Shown: positions 34,380-41,185 of the stretch, piece after piece
Layout of the letters: the number at the start of each line of letters is the position of its first letter
Position numbering within the stretch: position 1 is the first letter of the stretch
Origin: Aalborgiella sp031422495
GTDB lineage: Bacteria > Pseudomonadota > Gammaproteobacteria > Burkholderiales > Burkholderiaceae_C
Assembly: GCA_031422495.1 (NCBI GenBank)
Contig: JANPLX010000056.1
Location: 1-51,645, forward strand
Length of the DNA stretch: 51,645 nucleotides
Direction of reading: 5' to 3'
Notes under the pieces: generated by a model
Databases searched by the model: none
Told to the model about the DNA's origin: nothing
The model's input: only the letters and a program-made list of their open reading frames with translations
Program-made: the position numbers and the translations under genes

Positions 34380-35006
34380 TTGCTGTCCATCATTCAAGCT
34401 GCCGGTTGGCCGATTTGGCCACTCATTGCCTGCTCCATCTTCGCCTTGGCGCTCATTTTTGAGCGCTTTTTCAGCCTGCGGATCAACAAAATCGCGCCAC
34501 CCAAGCTGATCGACGAAGCCCTCACAGTTTCACGCAACAATGTGCCAAGCCCCGATGTGGTCAAGCAGCTCGAATCAAGTTCCGAACTGGGCGCAGTTTT
34601 AGCCAGTGGTTTTCGCTCTTTGAACATCAACCCCCGCGCTTCAGAGGCAGAGATTCGCGCCAGCATGGAAGACGCTGGCCGCGTGGTTGGCCACCGTTTG
34701 GAGAAATACCTCACCGCCTTGGCGACTATCGCTTCCGCAGCACCCTTGCTCGGTTTGTTGGGTACCGTCATTGGCATGATCGAGATTTTTGGCTCTCAAG
34801 GCTCTAGCACCGGTGGTGCCAACCCAGCACAGTTAGCGCAAGGCATCTCCATGGCGCTGTACAACACCGCATTTGGCTTGATTGTGGCGATTCCAGCGCT
34901 GATTTTTTGGCGTTATTTCCGCGCGCGGGTGGATGAGTATTTGCTCACCTTAGAGCTGGGCTCTGAGCGCCTTCTGCGCCATTTGGTCGCTTTAAGCAAA
35001 GCATAG
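34380..35006 (+). CDS. exbB: ExbB/TolQ/MotA family proton channel
   Basis: 208 residues. TM helix 1 is IIQAAGWPIWPLIACSIFALALIFERFF. Two later helices are at ATIASAAPLLGLLGTVIGMIEIF and ISMALYNTAFGLIVAIPALIF, with the family LLGLLGTVIGMI signature. With ExbD it forms the proton-driven motor that energises TonB (or Tol). The start appears to be TTG at 34380, with GGAG 9-12 bp upstream; no ATG is available. The exbB-exbD-lpxK order is typical of Burkholderiales, where the pair is usually called exbBD; tolQR remains possible. Confidence 0.92.
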   Translation: MLSIIQAAGWPIWPLIACSIFALALIFERFFSLRINKIAPPKLIDEALTVSRNNVPSPDVVKQLESSSELGAVLASGFRSLNINPRASEAEIRASMEDAGRVVGHRLEKYLTALATIASAAPLLGLLGTVIGMIEIFGSQGSSTGGANPAQLAQGISMALYNTAFGLIVAIPALIFWRYFRARVDEYLLTLELGSERLLRHLVALSKA

Positions 35007-35060
35007 CTTGCGAAGCATGATCATATTTAGCCAAATAGTTAAATAAACAACTGAATAACC

Positions 35061-35513
35061 ATGGATTTCCGCAACCGCTCCCACCGCAGCGCCTCGACTG
35101 AGCCCGAAATCAACCTGATCCCGTTCATTGATGTGCTCTTGGTGGTCTTGATTTTTCTCATGTTATCAACCACTTATAGCAAGTTTACTGAGCTGCAGCT
35201 GAAACTCCCGACAGCGGACACCCAAGCCGCCAAAGACCGACCCAACGAAATCATTGTCTCCGTCAACAGCTCTGGAAGCTACTCTGTCAACAAAGTACCT
35301 GTAGCTCAGCGCGGTGTGTTGGCTTTGGCAGCAGCGCTGGGCGATGCCAACAAAGCGCTTGGGACGCCTGTGGCTGGCAAGGAACCCGTGATCATCATCA
35401 GCGCTGACGCCCAGGCTACCCACCAATCCGTCATTAGCGTGATGGAAGCGGCGCGGCAAACCGGTTTGAATCAAATCACTTTTGCGACCCAAAAAACCGG
35501 TGCAGGCAAGTAA
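35061..35513 (+). CDS. exbD: ExbD/TolR family energy transducer
   Basis: 150 residues. Single TM helix INLIPFIDVLLVVLIFLML containing the conserved membrane Asp, followed by a periplasmic domain (TELQLKLPTADTQAA, VIIISADAQATHQSVISVMEAARQTGL). It is the proton-motive partner of ExbB 54 bp upstream. The last ~30 bp overlap the longest lpxK frame. Confidence 0.93.
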   Translation: MDFRNRSHRSASTEPEINLIPFIDVLLVVLIFLMLSTTYSKFTELQLKLPTADTQAAKDRPNEIIVSVNSSGSYSVNKVPVAQRGVLALAAALGDANKALGTPVAGKEPVIIISADAQATHQSVISVMEAARQTGLNQITFATQKTGAGK

Positions 35514-36591
35514 TACTATCGCTAAAAACATAGAAAACTGGCTGCAGTCGGCGTGGTATAAGCCTACGCTGCTATCATTTATATTTAAAATTATTCTGTG
35601 GCCACTGTCGCTGGTTTATGGATCTTTAGTTTTATTAGATAAATATCTGTACAAGTTTGGCGTTCTTAACGCGCACAAAGTAAGCGTGCCTGTTATCGTC
35701 GTGGGCAATATCGTCACTGGCGGTGGCGGCAAAACGCCCACGGTGATTGCCTTGGTGCAGCATTTGCAAGCTCAAAACATCAAAGTCGGGGTGATTTCAC
35801 GCGGCTATGGACGAACCAGCACGGCATGCCTTGAAGTTAAATCAAACAGTGCCATTTCAGACGTTGGTGATGAACCAGCAATTTTATTACTTGCCAGTTC
35901 AGCTCCTATATTTGTAGCAGAAAGTCGTTTTGAAGCGGCTTCAACACTGCTAAAAACCTACCCATATACCCAAGTCATCATCTCCGACGACGGTTTACAG
36001 CACCATGCGCTGCAACACGACATCGCCATCACCGTGTTTGACGACCGAGGTATCGGCAACGGCATGCTGCTACCAGCGGGGCCGCTAAGGGAATCTGCGG
36101 GACCGTTACGCGAATCAACAGTCAAATCACACCATTCTCTGGTTTTGCACACAGGCAATAAAGCCGTGAAACTAACGAACACGGCTACACCGCAATTCAC
36201 GGCTCGCCGCGCTTTGGCCAGCTGCGCGCTTCGCTCGGATGGCAGCCAAGTCGAAGTGAGTGCGTTAAAAACCGCTGCAAAACCACTTTTAGCGTTAGCA
36301 GGCATAGCCAATCCTGAGGCGTTTTTCACCATGCTGCGTGAGGCGGGTTTGCGTTTAACAGAAACCGAAACATTGCCTGATCACTATGATTTTAATAGCA
36401 TTATAATCAATAAATACGCCGGCTACAGCCAAAAATATACTGTTTTATGCACTGTTAAAGACGCCGTAAAACTGTGGCAGATTGACCCCGAAGTCTTAGC
36501 CATTCCGCTCGATTTCGCACCTGAGCCAGCGTTTTTCACAGCGTTTGATGCGATGCTCAAACCATTCTTGAAACTACCGATTCAATCTTAA
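35482..36591 (+). CDS. lpxK: Tetraacyldisaccharide 4'-kinase with two repeat copies
   Basis: 369 residues at most. Walker A-type GNIVTGGGGKTPTVIAL near residue 75, VISRGYGR, GDEPAILL, and the catalytic-type VIISDDGLQHHALQHDI identify LpxK. It phosphorylates the lipid A disaccharide at the 4' position. The start is unclear: TTG 35482 or GTG 35500 would overlap exbD, and no usual start codon follows the exbD stop before conserved sequence. Palindromic repeat copies occur at the 5' end (encoding LQSAWYKPTLLS) and near the 3' end (IINKYAGYSQ). Confidence 0.94.
   Translation: MRPKKPVQASNTIAKNIENWLQSAWYKPTLLSFIFKIILWPLSLVYGSLVLLDKYLYKFGVLNAHKVSVPVIVVGNIVTGGGGKTPTVIALVQHLQAQNIKVGVISRGYGRTSTACLEVKSNSAISDVGDEPAILLLASSAPIFVAESRFEAASTLLKTYPYTQVIISDDGLQHHALQHDIAITVFDDRGIGNGMLLPAGPLRESAGPLRESTVKSHHSLVLHTGNKAVKLTNTATPQFTARRALASCALRSDGSQVEVSALKTAAKPLLALAGIANPEAFFTMLREAGLRLTETETLPDHYDFNSIIINKYAGYSQKYTVLCTVKDAVKLWQIDPEVLAIPLDFAPEPAFFTAFDAMLKPFLKLPIQS
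35541..35579 (-). repeat. Palindromic repeat, diverged copy (5' end of lpxK)
   Basis: Ungapped comparison with copy 4 (hupE-like gene) gives 30 identities in 39 positions, including CGGCGT, GCCTA and GCTATCATT. It is read in the same frame as copy 4 (LQSAW versus LQPAY). Confidence 0.7.
36384..36436 (+). repeat. Dispersed palindromic repeat, copy 7 (3' part of lpxK)
   Basis: Hairpin CTATGATTTTAATAG, then ATCAATAAATACGCCGGC and TACAGCC. In the lpxK frame the consensus TAG stop is TAC (Tyr). Confidence 0.92.
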
Positions 36592-36607
36592 AGTTATCAT
36601 CCAATCT

Positions 36608-36799
36608 ATGGACACCAAATTACTCGAACTGCTGGTTTGCCCCGTCACCAAAGGGCCTTTGACGTTTAACCGTGAAGCGCAAGAGCTTGTCTCCAAAAGC
36701 GCCCGGCTCGCCTACCCCGTGCGCGACGGCATTCCTATCATGCTTGAAAATGAAGCACGTGTGCTGACAGATGAGGAAATTGAGAAGTTGCACGCTTAA
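36608..36799 (+). CDS. Trm112-family small protein (YcaR/UPF0434)
   Basis: 63 residues, the normal size. MDTKLLELLVCPVTKGPLTF and LVSKSARLAYPVRDGIPIMLENEAR are diagnostic. Only the first zinc-type Cys is present (CPVTKG), as in many bacterial members. In other bacteria it sits between lpxK and kdsB, as here (16 bp after lpxK, 12 bp before kdsB). Trm112 relatives activate methyltransferases; the bacterial role is not established. Confidence 0.93.
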   Translation: MDTKLLELLVCPVTKGPLTFNREAQELVSKSARLAYPVRDGIPIMLENEARVLTDEEIEKLHA

Positions 36800-36811
36800 A
36801 GTCAAAGTGCC

Positions 36812-37594
36812 ATGAATCTCACCGTTCTGATTCCTGCTCGACTCGCCTCAACCCGTCTGCCCAACAAGCCCTTGGCGGACGTGGCTGGGCTGCCGCTGAT
36901 CGTTCGGGTGGCGCAACAAGTCACGGCAGCTGCTATCAAAGGCGTCACCATCCGCGCAGTCGTCGCTTGTGACAGCGCAGATATCATCAAAGTTTGCCAA
37001 CAACACGCCATTGAAGCCGTTTTAACCCGCTCGGATCACCTCAGCGGCAGCGACCGTTTAGCCGAGGCTTGCGAGCTGCTGAAACTCGCCGATGACGAAA
37101 TCGTCGTCAACGTGCAGGGTGATGAGCCTTTGATAGAGCCACATCTGATTTTGGACGTGGCGTCACTGCTGCTTTTAACGCCAGCAGCCAGCATGAGTAC
37201 GGCGGCCCATGTGATTGATTCCTTGGAAGAGTTTCGCAACCCCAACGTCGTCAAAGTCGTGACGGATGCGAATAACCTAGCAATGTACTTCAGCCGCGCC
37301 CCGATTGGCTGGTGGCGTGATGGGTCAGTTTCGGGGTTGCCACAGCTGCCAGCATCACCCAAACCGCTGCGTCATATCGGCATTTATGCCTACCGAGTGG
37401 GATTTTTGAAGCAATTTCCCAAATTATCTCAAGCAGACATCGAAGTTTGTGAAGCATTGGAGCAGTTGCGCGCCCTGTGGCACGGCCACCGCATTGCAGT
37501 GCATGTGACGGAGCAAGCGCCTGGGCCTGGGGTGGATACGCCTGAAGATTTGGAACGGGTGCGCACTTTCTTTCGCTCAGTACATGCGATGTGA
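36812..37594 (+). CDS. kdsB: 3-deoxy-manno-octulosonate cytidylyltransferase
   Basis: 260 residues. Nucleotidyltransferase motif LIPARLASTRLPNKPLADVAG at the N-terminus, VVNVQGDEPLIEP for metal and nucleotide binding, HIGIYAYRVGFL, and VHVTEQAPGPGVDTPEDLERV at the end. It activates Kdo as CMP-Kdo for LPS inner-core synthesis. It clusters with lpxK and Trm112, giving a lipid A/Kdo operon. Confidence 0.97.
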   Translation: MNLTVLIPARLASTRLPNKPLADVAGLPLIVRVAQQVTAAAIKGVTIRAVVACDSADIIKVCQQHAIEAVLTRSDHLSGSDRLAEACELLKLADDEIVVNVQGDEPLIEPHLILDVASLLLLTPAASMSTAAHVIDSLEEFRNPNVVKVVTDANNLAMYFSRAPIGWWRDGSVSGLPQLPASPKPLRHIGIYAYRVGFLKQFPKLSQADIEVCEALEQLRALWHGHRIAVHVTEQAPGPGVDTPEDLERVRTFFRSVHAM

Positions 37595-37693
37595 CTGAGC
37601 TGTCAGCCGATTCGTCAGCCATATCGTCAGTTTTTTACAGCTTTTGCGTGCTATTCTCTGCACTAAATAAAATTCAACCGAGGACGACACTGA

Positions 37694-38350
37694 ATGAGAC
37701 TTATTTTGTTAGGCGCGCCAGGCGCTGGTAAGGGCACGCAAGCCACATTTATTTGCCAAAAATACAGCATTCCGCAAATCTCCACCGGCGATATGCTGCG
37801 CGCAGCCGTCAAAGCAGGCACACCGCTGGGTTTAGAGCTCAAAAAAGTCATGGATTCTGGCGCTTTGGTGAGTGATGAACTCATCATCAACCTCGTCAAA
37901 GAACGCATCGCCCAGCCCGATTGCGCAAAAGGTTTCTTGTTTGACGGCTTTCCACGCACCATTCCGCAAGCCGACGCGATGAAGGCCGCTGGCGTGAAGT
38001 TGGATTACGTGTTGGAAATCGACGTGCCGTTTGACGCCATCATCGAACGCATGAGCGGCCGCCGTTCACACCCTGCTTCGGGTCGTACTTACCACGTCAA
38101 GTTCAACCCGCCTAAAGTGGCAGACAAAGACGACGTGACTGGCGAACCCTTGGTGCAACGCGCCGATGACCAAGAAGACACCGTTAAAAACCGCCTCAAC
38201 GTCTACAGCGCACAAACCCGCCCTTTGGTGGAATACTACTCAAATTGGGCGAAAAATGACCCAACAGCTGCCCCAAAATACCGCTCTATCAGCGGCACGG
38301 GCGGTGTGGAAGAAATCACCGCGCGGGCTTTTGCGGCTCTGGCGGCCTGA
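37694..38350 (+). CDS. adk: Adenylate kinase
   Basis: 218 residues, the long-LID form. P-loop GAPGAGKGTQA at residue ~7, STGDMLRAAVK, FLFDGFPRTIPQ, LID segment GRRSHPASGRTYHVKFNPPK, and QRADDQEDTVKNRL. It interconverts AMP, ADP and ATP. Its ATG is preceded by GAGGACGACACTGA, so the ribosome-binding site is GAGG. The 99 bp after kdsB probably hold its own promoter. Confidence 0.98.
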   Translation: MRLILLGAPGAGKGTQATFICQKYSIPQISTGDMLRAAVKAGTPLGLELKKVMDSGALVSDELIINLVKERIAQPDCAKGFLFDGFPRTIPQADAMKAAGVKLDYVLEIDVPFDAIIERMSGRRSHPASGRTYHVKFNPPKVADKDDVTGEPLVQRADDQEDTVKNRLNVYSAQTRPLVEYYSNWAKNDPTAAPKYRSISGTGGVEEITARAFAALAA

Positions 38351-38355
38351 TTTCA

Positions 38356-38423
38356 CTGTTCGCGCTGAGGTAATCGAAGCGTCCCCTGAGTTAGAGAACC
38401 CTTCGAGACCTCAGGGCGAACGG
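38356..38423. repeat. REP-like palindromic element (second repeat family)
   Basis: GTTCGCGCTGAGGTAATCGA is mirrored by TCGAGACCTCAGGGCGAAC about 45 bp further on. It resembles the widespread proteobacterial intergenic palindrome containing CTTCGACAAGCTCAGG. A related half lies at 48483-48512. Confidence 0.75.
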
Positions 38424-38432
38424 ATGTCATAT

Positions 38433-38468
38433 TTAGCAACCTAATTTATCTTAGCAACCTAATTTATG
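38433..38468 (+). repeat. 18-bp tandem duplication at a start codon
   Basis: TTAGCAACCTAATTTATC (38433-38450) is directly followed by TTAGCAACCTAATTTATG (38451-38468). The units differ only in the last base, which creates the ATG of the hydrolase gene in the second unit. Confidence 0.92.
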
Positions 38469-39329
38469 TATCTCACCGTACTCGGCAATCCCACCTACTG
38501 CTACACCGGCGGTAAGGCTTTCGACGCAGCCAAGCCCACCCTCGTTTTCATCCACGGCGTGCTGAACGACCACAGCGTCTGGATTCTTCAAACTCGCTAC
38601 CTCGCGCACCATGGTTTCAACGTTTTGGCGGTTGATTTGCCCGGACACGCCAAAAGCGCAGGTGTGAACCGCGACTTTGCGCCCTGCTTATCCGTTGAAG
38701 CTGCTGCGGATTTCCTACTTGCATTGCTAGATGCTGCTGGCGTCAAAACCGCCGCCCTCGTGGGTCACAGCTTTGGCTCACTCATCGCGCTAGAAACGGC
38801 AGCTCGCGCACCGAACAGAATCACCCATTTGGCACTGGTCGGTACCGCGTCGCCCATGCCCGTTTCAGCCGCTTTGCTAGAAACCTCACTGAATGCGCCG
38901 CTCAAAGCCATCGACATGGTCAACACCTTCTCGCACAGCATGCTAGCGCCCCCACCCTCCTCACTCGGCCCTGGTACCTGGCTGTACGGCAGCTCCAAAG
39001 CCCTGATGCGCCGCATTCAGGCCAGCAATACGGCGTTTAACCTGTTTCATACAGGATTTACTGCCTGTAATGCCTATAAAAACGGTCTATCCGGCGTATC
39101 TATTGCCTCAGCTGCTATTCTTTTTATAGTTGGGAAATCTGACCAAATGACCCCGCCTAAGGCTGCAAAAACCTTGATCGATGCTGCAAAATCGGCAGGC
39201 AAACAAGTCCAAGTTGTCACCCTAGAAGCTGGTCACCAAATGATGAGCGAGGCGCCGGATGGGGTTTTGATGGCGTTGAAAGGCTTTTTAGCTCCGCTTC
39301 TTGTGCCGCAAAACGCCCTTTCCGCTTAA
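38466..39329 (+). CDS. Alpha/beta hydrolase with a repeat-encoded strand
   Basis: 287 residues. Oxyanion region VFIHGVLNDHSVW, nucleophile elbow LVGHSFGSLIA (Ser), acid loop GKSDQMTPP (Asp) and final His in EAGHQMMSE: a complete catalytic triad. The substrate is unknown (esterase, lactonase or similar). Residues ~206-221 (LSGVSIASAAILFIV), just before the catalytic Asp, are encoded by palindromic repeat copy 9. The start codon lies in an 18-bp tandem duplication and no clear Shine-Dalgarno is visible. Confidence 0.9.
   Translation: MYLTVLGNPTYCYTGGKAFDAAKPTLVFIHGVLNDHSVWILQTRYLAHHGFNVLAVDLPGHAKSAGVNRDFAPCLSVEAAADFLLALLDAAGVKTAALVGHSFGSLIALETAARAPNRITHLALVGTASPMPVSAALLETSLNAPLKAIDMVNTFSHSMLAPPPSSLGPGTWLYGSSKALMRRIQASNTAFNLFHTGFTACNAYKNGLSGVSIASAAILFIVGKSDQMTPPKAAKTLIDAAKSAGKQVQVVTLEAGHQMMSEAPDGVLMALKGFLAPLLVPQNALSA
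39081..39130 (-). repeat. Dispersed palindromic repeat, copy 9 (within hydrolase gene)
   Basis: GGTCTATCCGGCGTATCTAT then TGCCTCAGCTGCTATTC and TTTTTATAG. The hairpin GCTAT / ATAG is intact. The consensus TAA in this frame is TCA (Ser). Confidence 0.9.
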
Positions 39330-39511
39330 AAATACGCGATGTCGCCCTAAAGTCGGGGGCATGTCGTGAAAGAGTCACCCACTTTTCGGGCTTCTGGCAC
39401 CTCAATGTCCGGCAAATGGCGTAAGCTGTCGTGGTCAAGCCAGCCCTCAATTCCTAAACTTGCAAGCTGGTGACGACAGGTATCTTTGTTTATAAAAGGG
39501 AAGTTTCAAAC

Positions 39512-40051
39512 ATGTTGGTTCAAAAATTACGCCTACAGCGCGGCTGGTCGCAAGAACAATTGGCCGAATTAAGCGGCTTGAGTGTTCGTACCATTCAGCG
39601 CATCGAGCGTGGTTTGCCCGCCAGCAATGAAACCCTGAAATCACTTGCATCGGTCTTTGAGATCGATTTTTCTACCTTGCAAGCTACTCAGGAGCCTTCT
39701 ATGAATGCCACATTGAACGACACGTTTACACCGCCCGAACCGCTAAATCCAACCCCAAACCCGAATCCAACAACAAATGCGACCGTCACCGTAGACGAAG
39801 CTGCAGCGTTCAAACATGTCCGGCGCATACGTGGTTTTTACGCCCATTTAGCGCAATACGTCGTCATCATCAGCGGCTTAGCGATTTTTAACTTCATCAA
39901 ATCGCCGAATCACATCTGGGTCATGTGGCCGGCGCTGGGCTGGGGATTGGGCTTGATGTTCCACGGCATGCGGGTGTTTGGCACCATGCCGTTTATGAAC
40001 GCCGATTGGGAAAAGCGGCAGGTTGAGAAGTATTTGGGGAGAAAGTTATGA
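39512..40051 (+). CDS. XRE-type HTH protein with C-terminal 2TM domain
   Basis: 179 residues from ATG 39512 (AAGGGAAG upstream); GTG 39470 would be longer. Residues 1-60 are a helix-turn-helix (LRLQRGWSQEQLAELSGLSV, RTIQRIERGLPAS). A Pro/Asn/Thr-rich linker follows (TPPEPLNPTPNPNPT). The C-terminal 2TM domain has HVRRIRGFYAHLAQYVVIISGLAIFNF, two hydrophobic helices and W-E-KRQVEKYLGRK at the end. It is a membrane-tethered DNA-binding protein by architecture. Target unknown. Confidence 0.88.
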   Translation: MLVQKLRLQRGWSQEQLAELSGLSVRTIQRIERGLPASNETLKSLASVFEIDFSTLQATQEPSMNATLNDTFTPPEPLNPTPNPNPTTNATVTVDEAAAFKHVRRIRGFYAHLAQYVVIISGLAIFNFIKSPNHIWVMWPALGWGLGLMFHGMRVFGTMPFMNADWEKRQVEKYLGRKL

Positions 40052-40075
40052 GTTTCATAATCCTGATTTGTAACC

Positions 40076-41017
40076 CTATTTGCGTTTTCGCGTTTTGACT
40101 GACTTTGCTTCACTGGCAGACTCGCCAATCAAACGCTCTAAAACTGCGTAAACGGATGCCGTGTCGTGCATGCCATGACCCAAAGCCATGGCGGCGTTGT
40201 AGATAGGCATGGTGGCAGAAAAAAGCGGGGCGGGCGTATTGGTTGCGACAAGCGAATCGTTGATCAAACGCATGTCTTTTTGCCAGGTCGATACCTTCAT
40301 GGCGGCTTCGTTCCAAGTGCGATTGGCCATAGTGGGGCCGCGAACTTGCATCATCCGCGAACTTCCCGAACCGTCAGAAACCACTTTAACCACATCTGCC
40401 GCTTTGAGCCCTGAGCGCACCCCCATGAGGATGGCTTCAGCCGTAGAAATGTTATGGATGGCGACCAGAAGATTTGCAACCAACTTCATTCGAATGCCAT
40501 TGCCAAAAGCACCCACTTCGTAAAGACTGCGTGCGAAACCATCAAACACAGGTACAAAGGCTTTGATCGCTTTGGCGTCGCCACTGGCATAGACGGCTAA
40601 GTCGCGTGTGAGCGCTTGCGCACCCGTGCCTGATAGCGGGCAATCTATCAAGGTGATGCTGTGTTTAGCCAATACGTCTAGTGCGCGTCTTTTGGCAGTC
40701 TCGGGCAATGTGCTGGTTTCAGCGACCACAAGGCCTTTGCGTTCCGACGCTATCAACTCTTTGCAGACTTGATCAAGCGCCGCTTCACTGGGTAAGGATA
40801 AAACAATGTAGCTGCAGTTTTGCGCCACCTCTGTCGCGCTGCTGCACACGTGGCCACCCGCTTTTTTCAAGCGCGCGCACATCTTTTGTGCAGGGTCGTA
40901 GCCGTAAATATCGAACCCAGCTTTGACCAAATTTGCAGACATGGCTGAACCCATGATGCCCAAACCAATCATGCCGACAGCGGTTATTTTTTTAGGATTT
41001 TTGGTAGCAATTGTCAT
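40076..41017 (-). CDS. 3-hydroxyisobutyrate dehydrogenase-like NAD(P)-dependent oxidoreductase
   Basis: 313 residues. N-terminal Rossmann motif VGMIGLGIMGSAMSANLVKAG, substrate motif DCPLSGTGAQA, and catalytic Lys in GNGIRMKLVANLLVAIHN (GxGxxxKxxxN). The family oxidises beta-hydroxyacids (3-hydroxyisobutyrate, tartronate semialdehyde, 6-phosphogluconate-like). The exact substrate cannot be set. A basic tail (KTRKRK) ends the protein. It is divergent from sulP. Confidence 0.9.
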   Translation of the reverse strand: MTIATKNPKKITAVGMIGLGIMGSAMSANLVKAGFDIYGYDPAQKMCARLKKAGGHVCSSATEVAQNCSYIVLSLPSEAALDQVCKELIASERKGLVVAETSTLPETAKRRALDVLAKHSITLIDCPLSGTGAQALTRDLAVYASGDAKAIKAFVPVFDGFARSLYEVGAFGNGIRMKLVANLLVAIHNISTAEAILMGVRSGLKAADVVKVVSDGSGSSRMMQVRGPTMANRTWNEAAMKVSTWQKDMRLINDSLVATNTPAPLFSATMPIYNAAMALGHGMHDTASVYAVLERLIGESASEAKSVKTRKRK

Positions 41018-41163
41018 AAGAAATGTATCTTTTTTGGTTATTGAAACGAGTTCACAGCGACATAAAACGTGGGAATCAAACGGGTGAAAGCGATACTGAT
41101 TTTAGAAATTTGGTGTCGTGTGTCAAGAATATAGCTAACACCCACTTCACATCCTCTAAATAT

Positions 41164-41185
41164 GCATTAGCATCTAAGCTAATGC
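41164..41185 (+). promoter_or_regulatory. Inverted repeat covering the sulP start codon
   Basis: GCATTAGC (41164-41171) and GCTAATGC (41178-41185) are perfect inverted repeats with a 6-bp spacer. The ATG at 41182-41184 lies in the right arm. It could be an operator, or an mRNA hairpin that hides the start. Confidence 0.5.

Noticed and set aside
34380..35513. tolQ-tolR of the Tol-Pal system
   Set aside because: The pair precedes lpxK-kdsB, the usual exbBD location in Burkholderiales, and is far from tolB-pal with no tolA. Kept as exbBD, though sequence alone cannot exclude tolQR.
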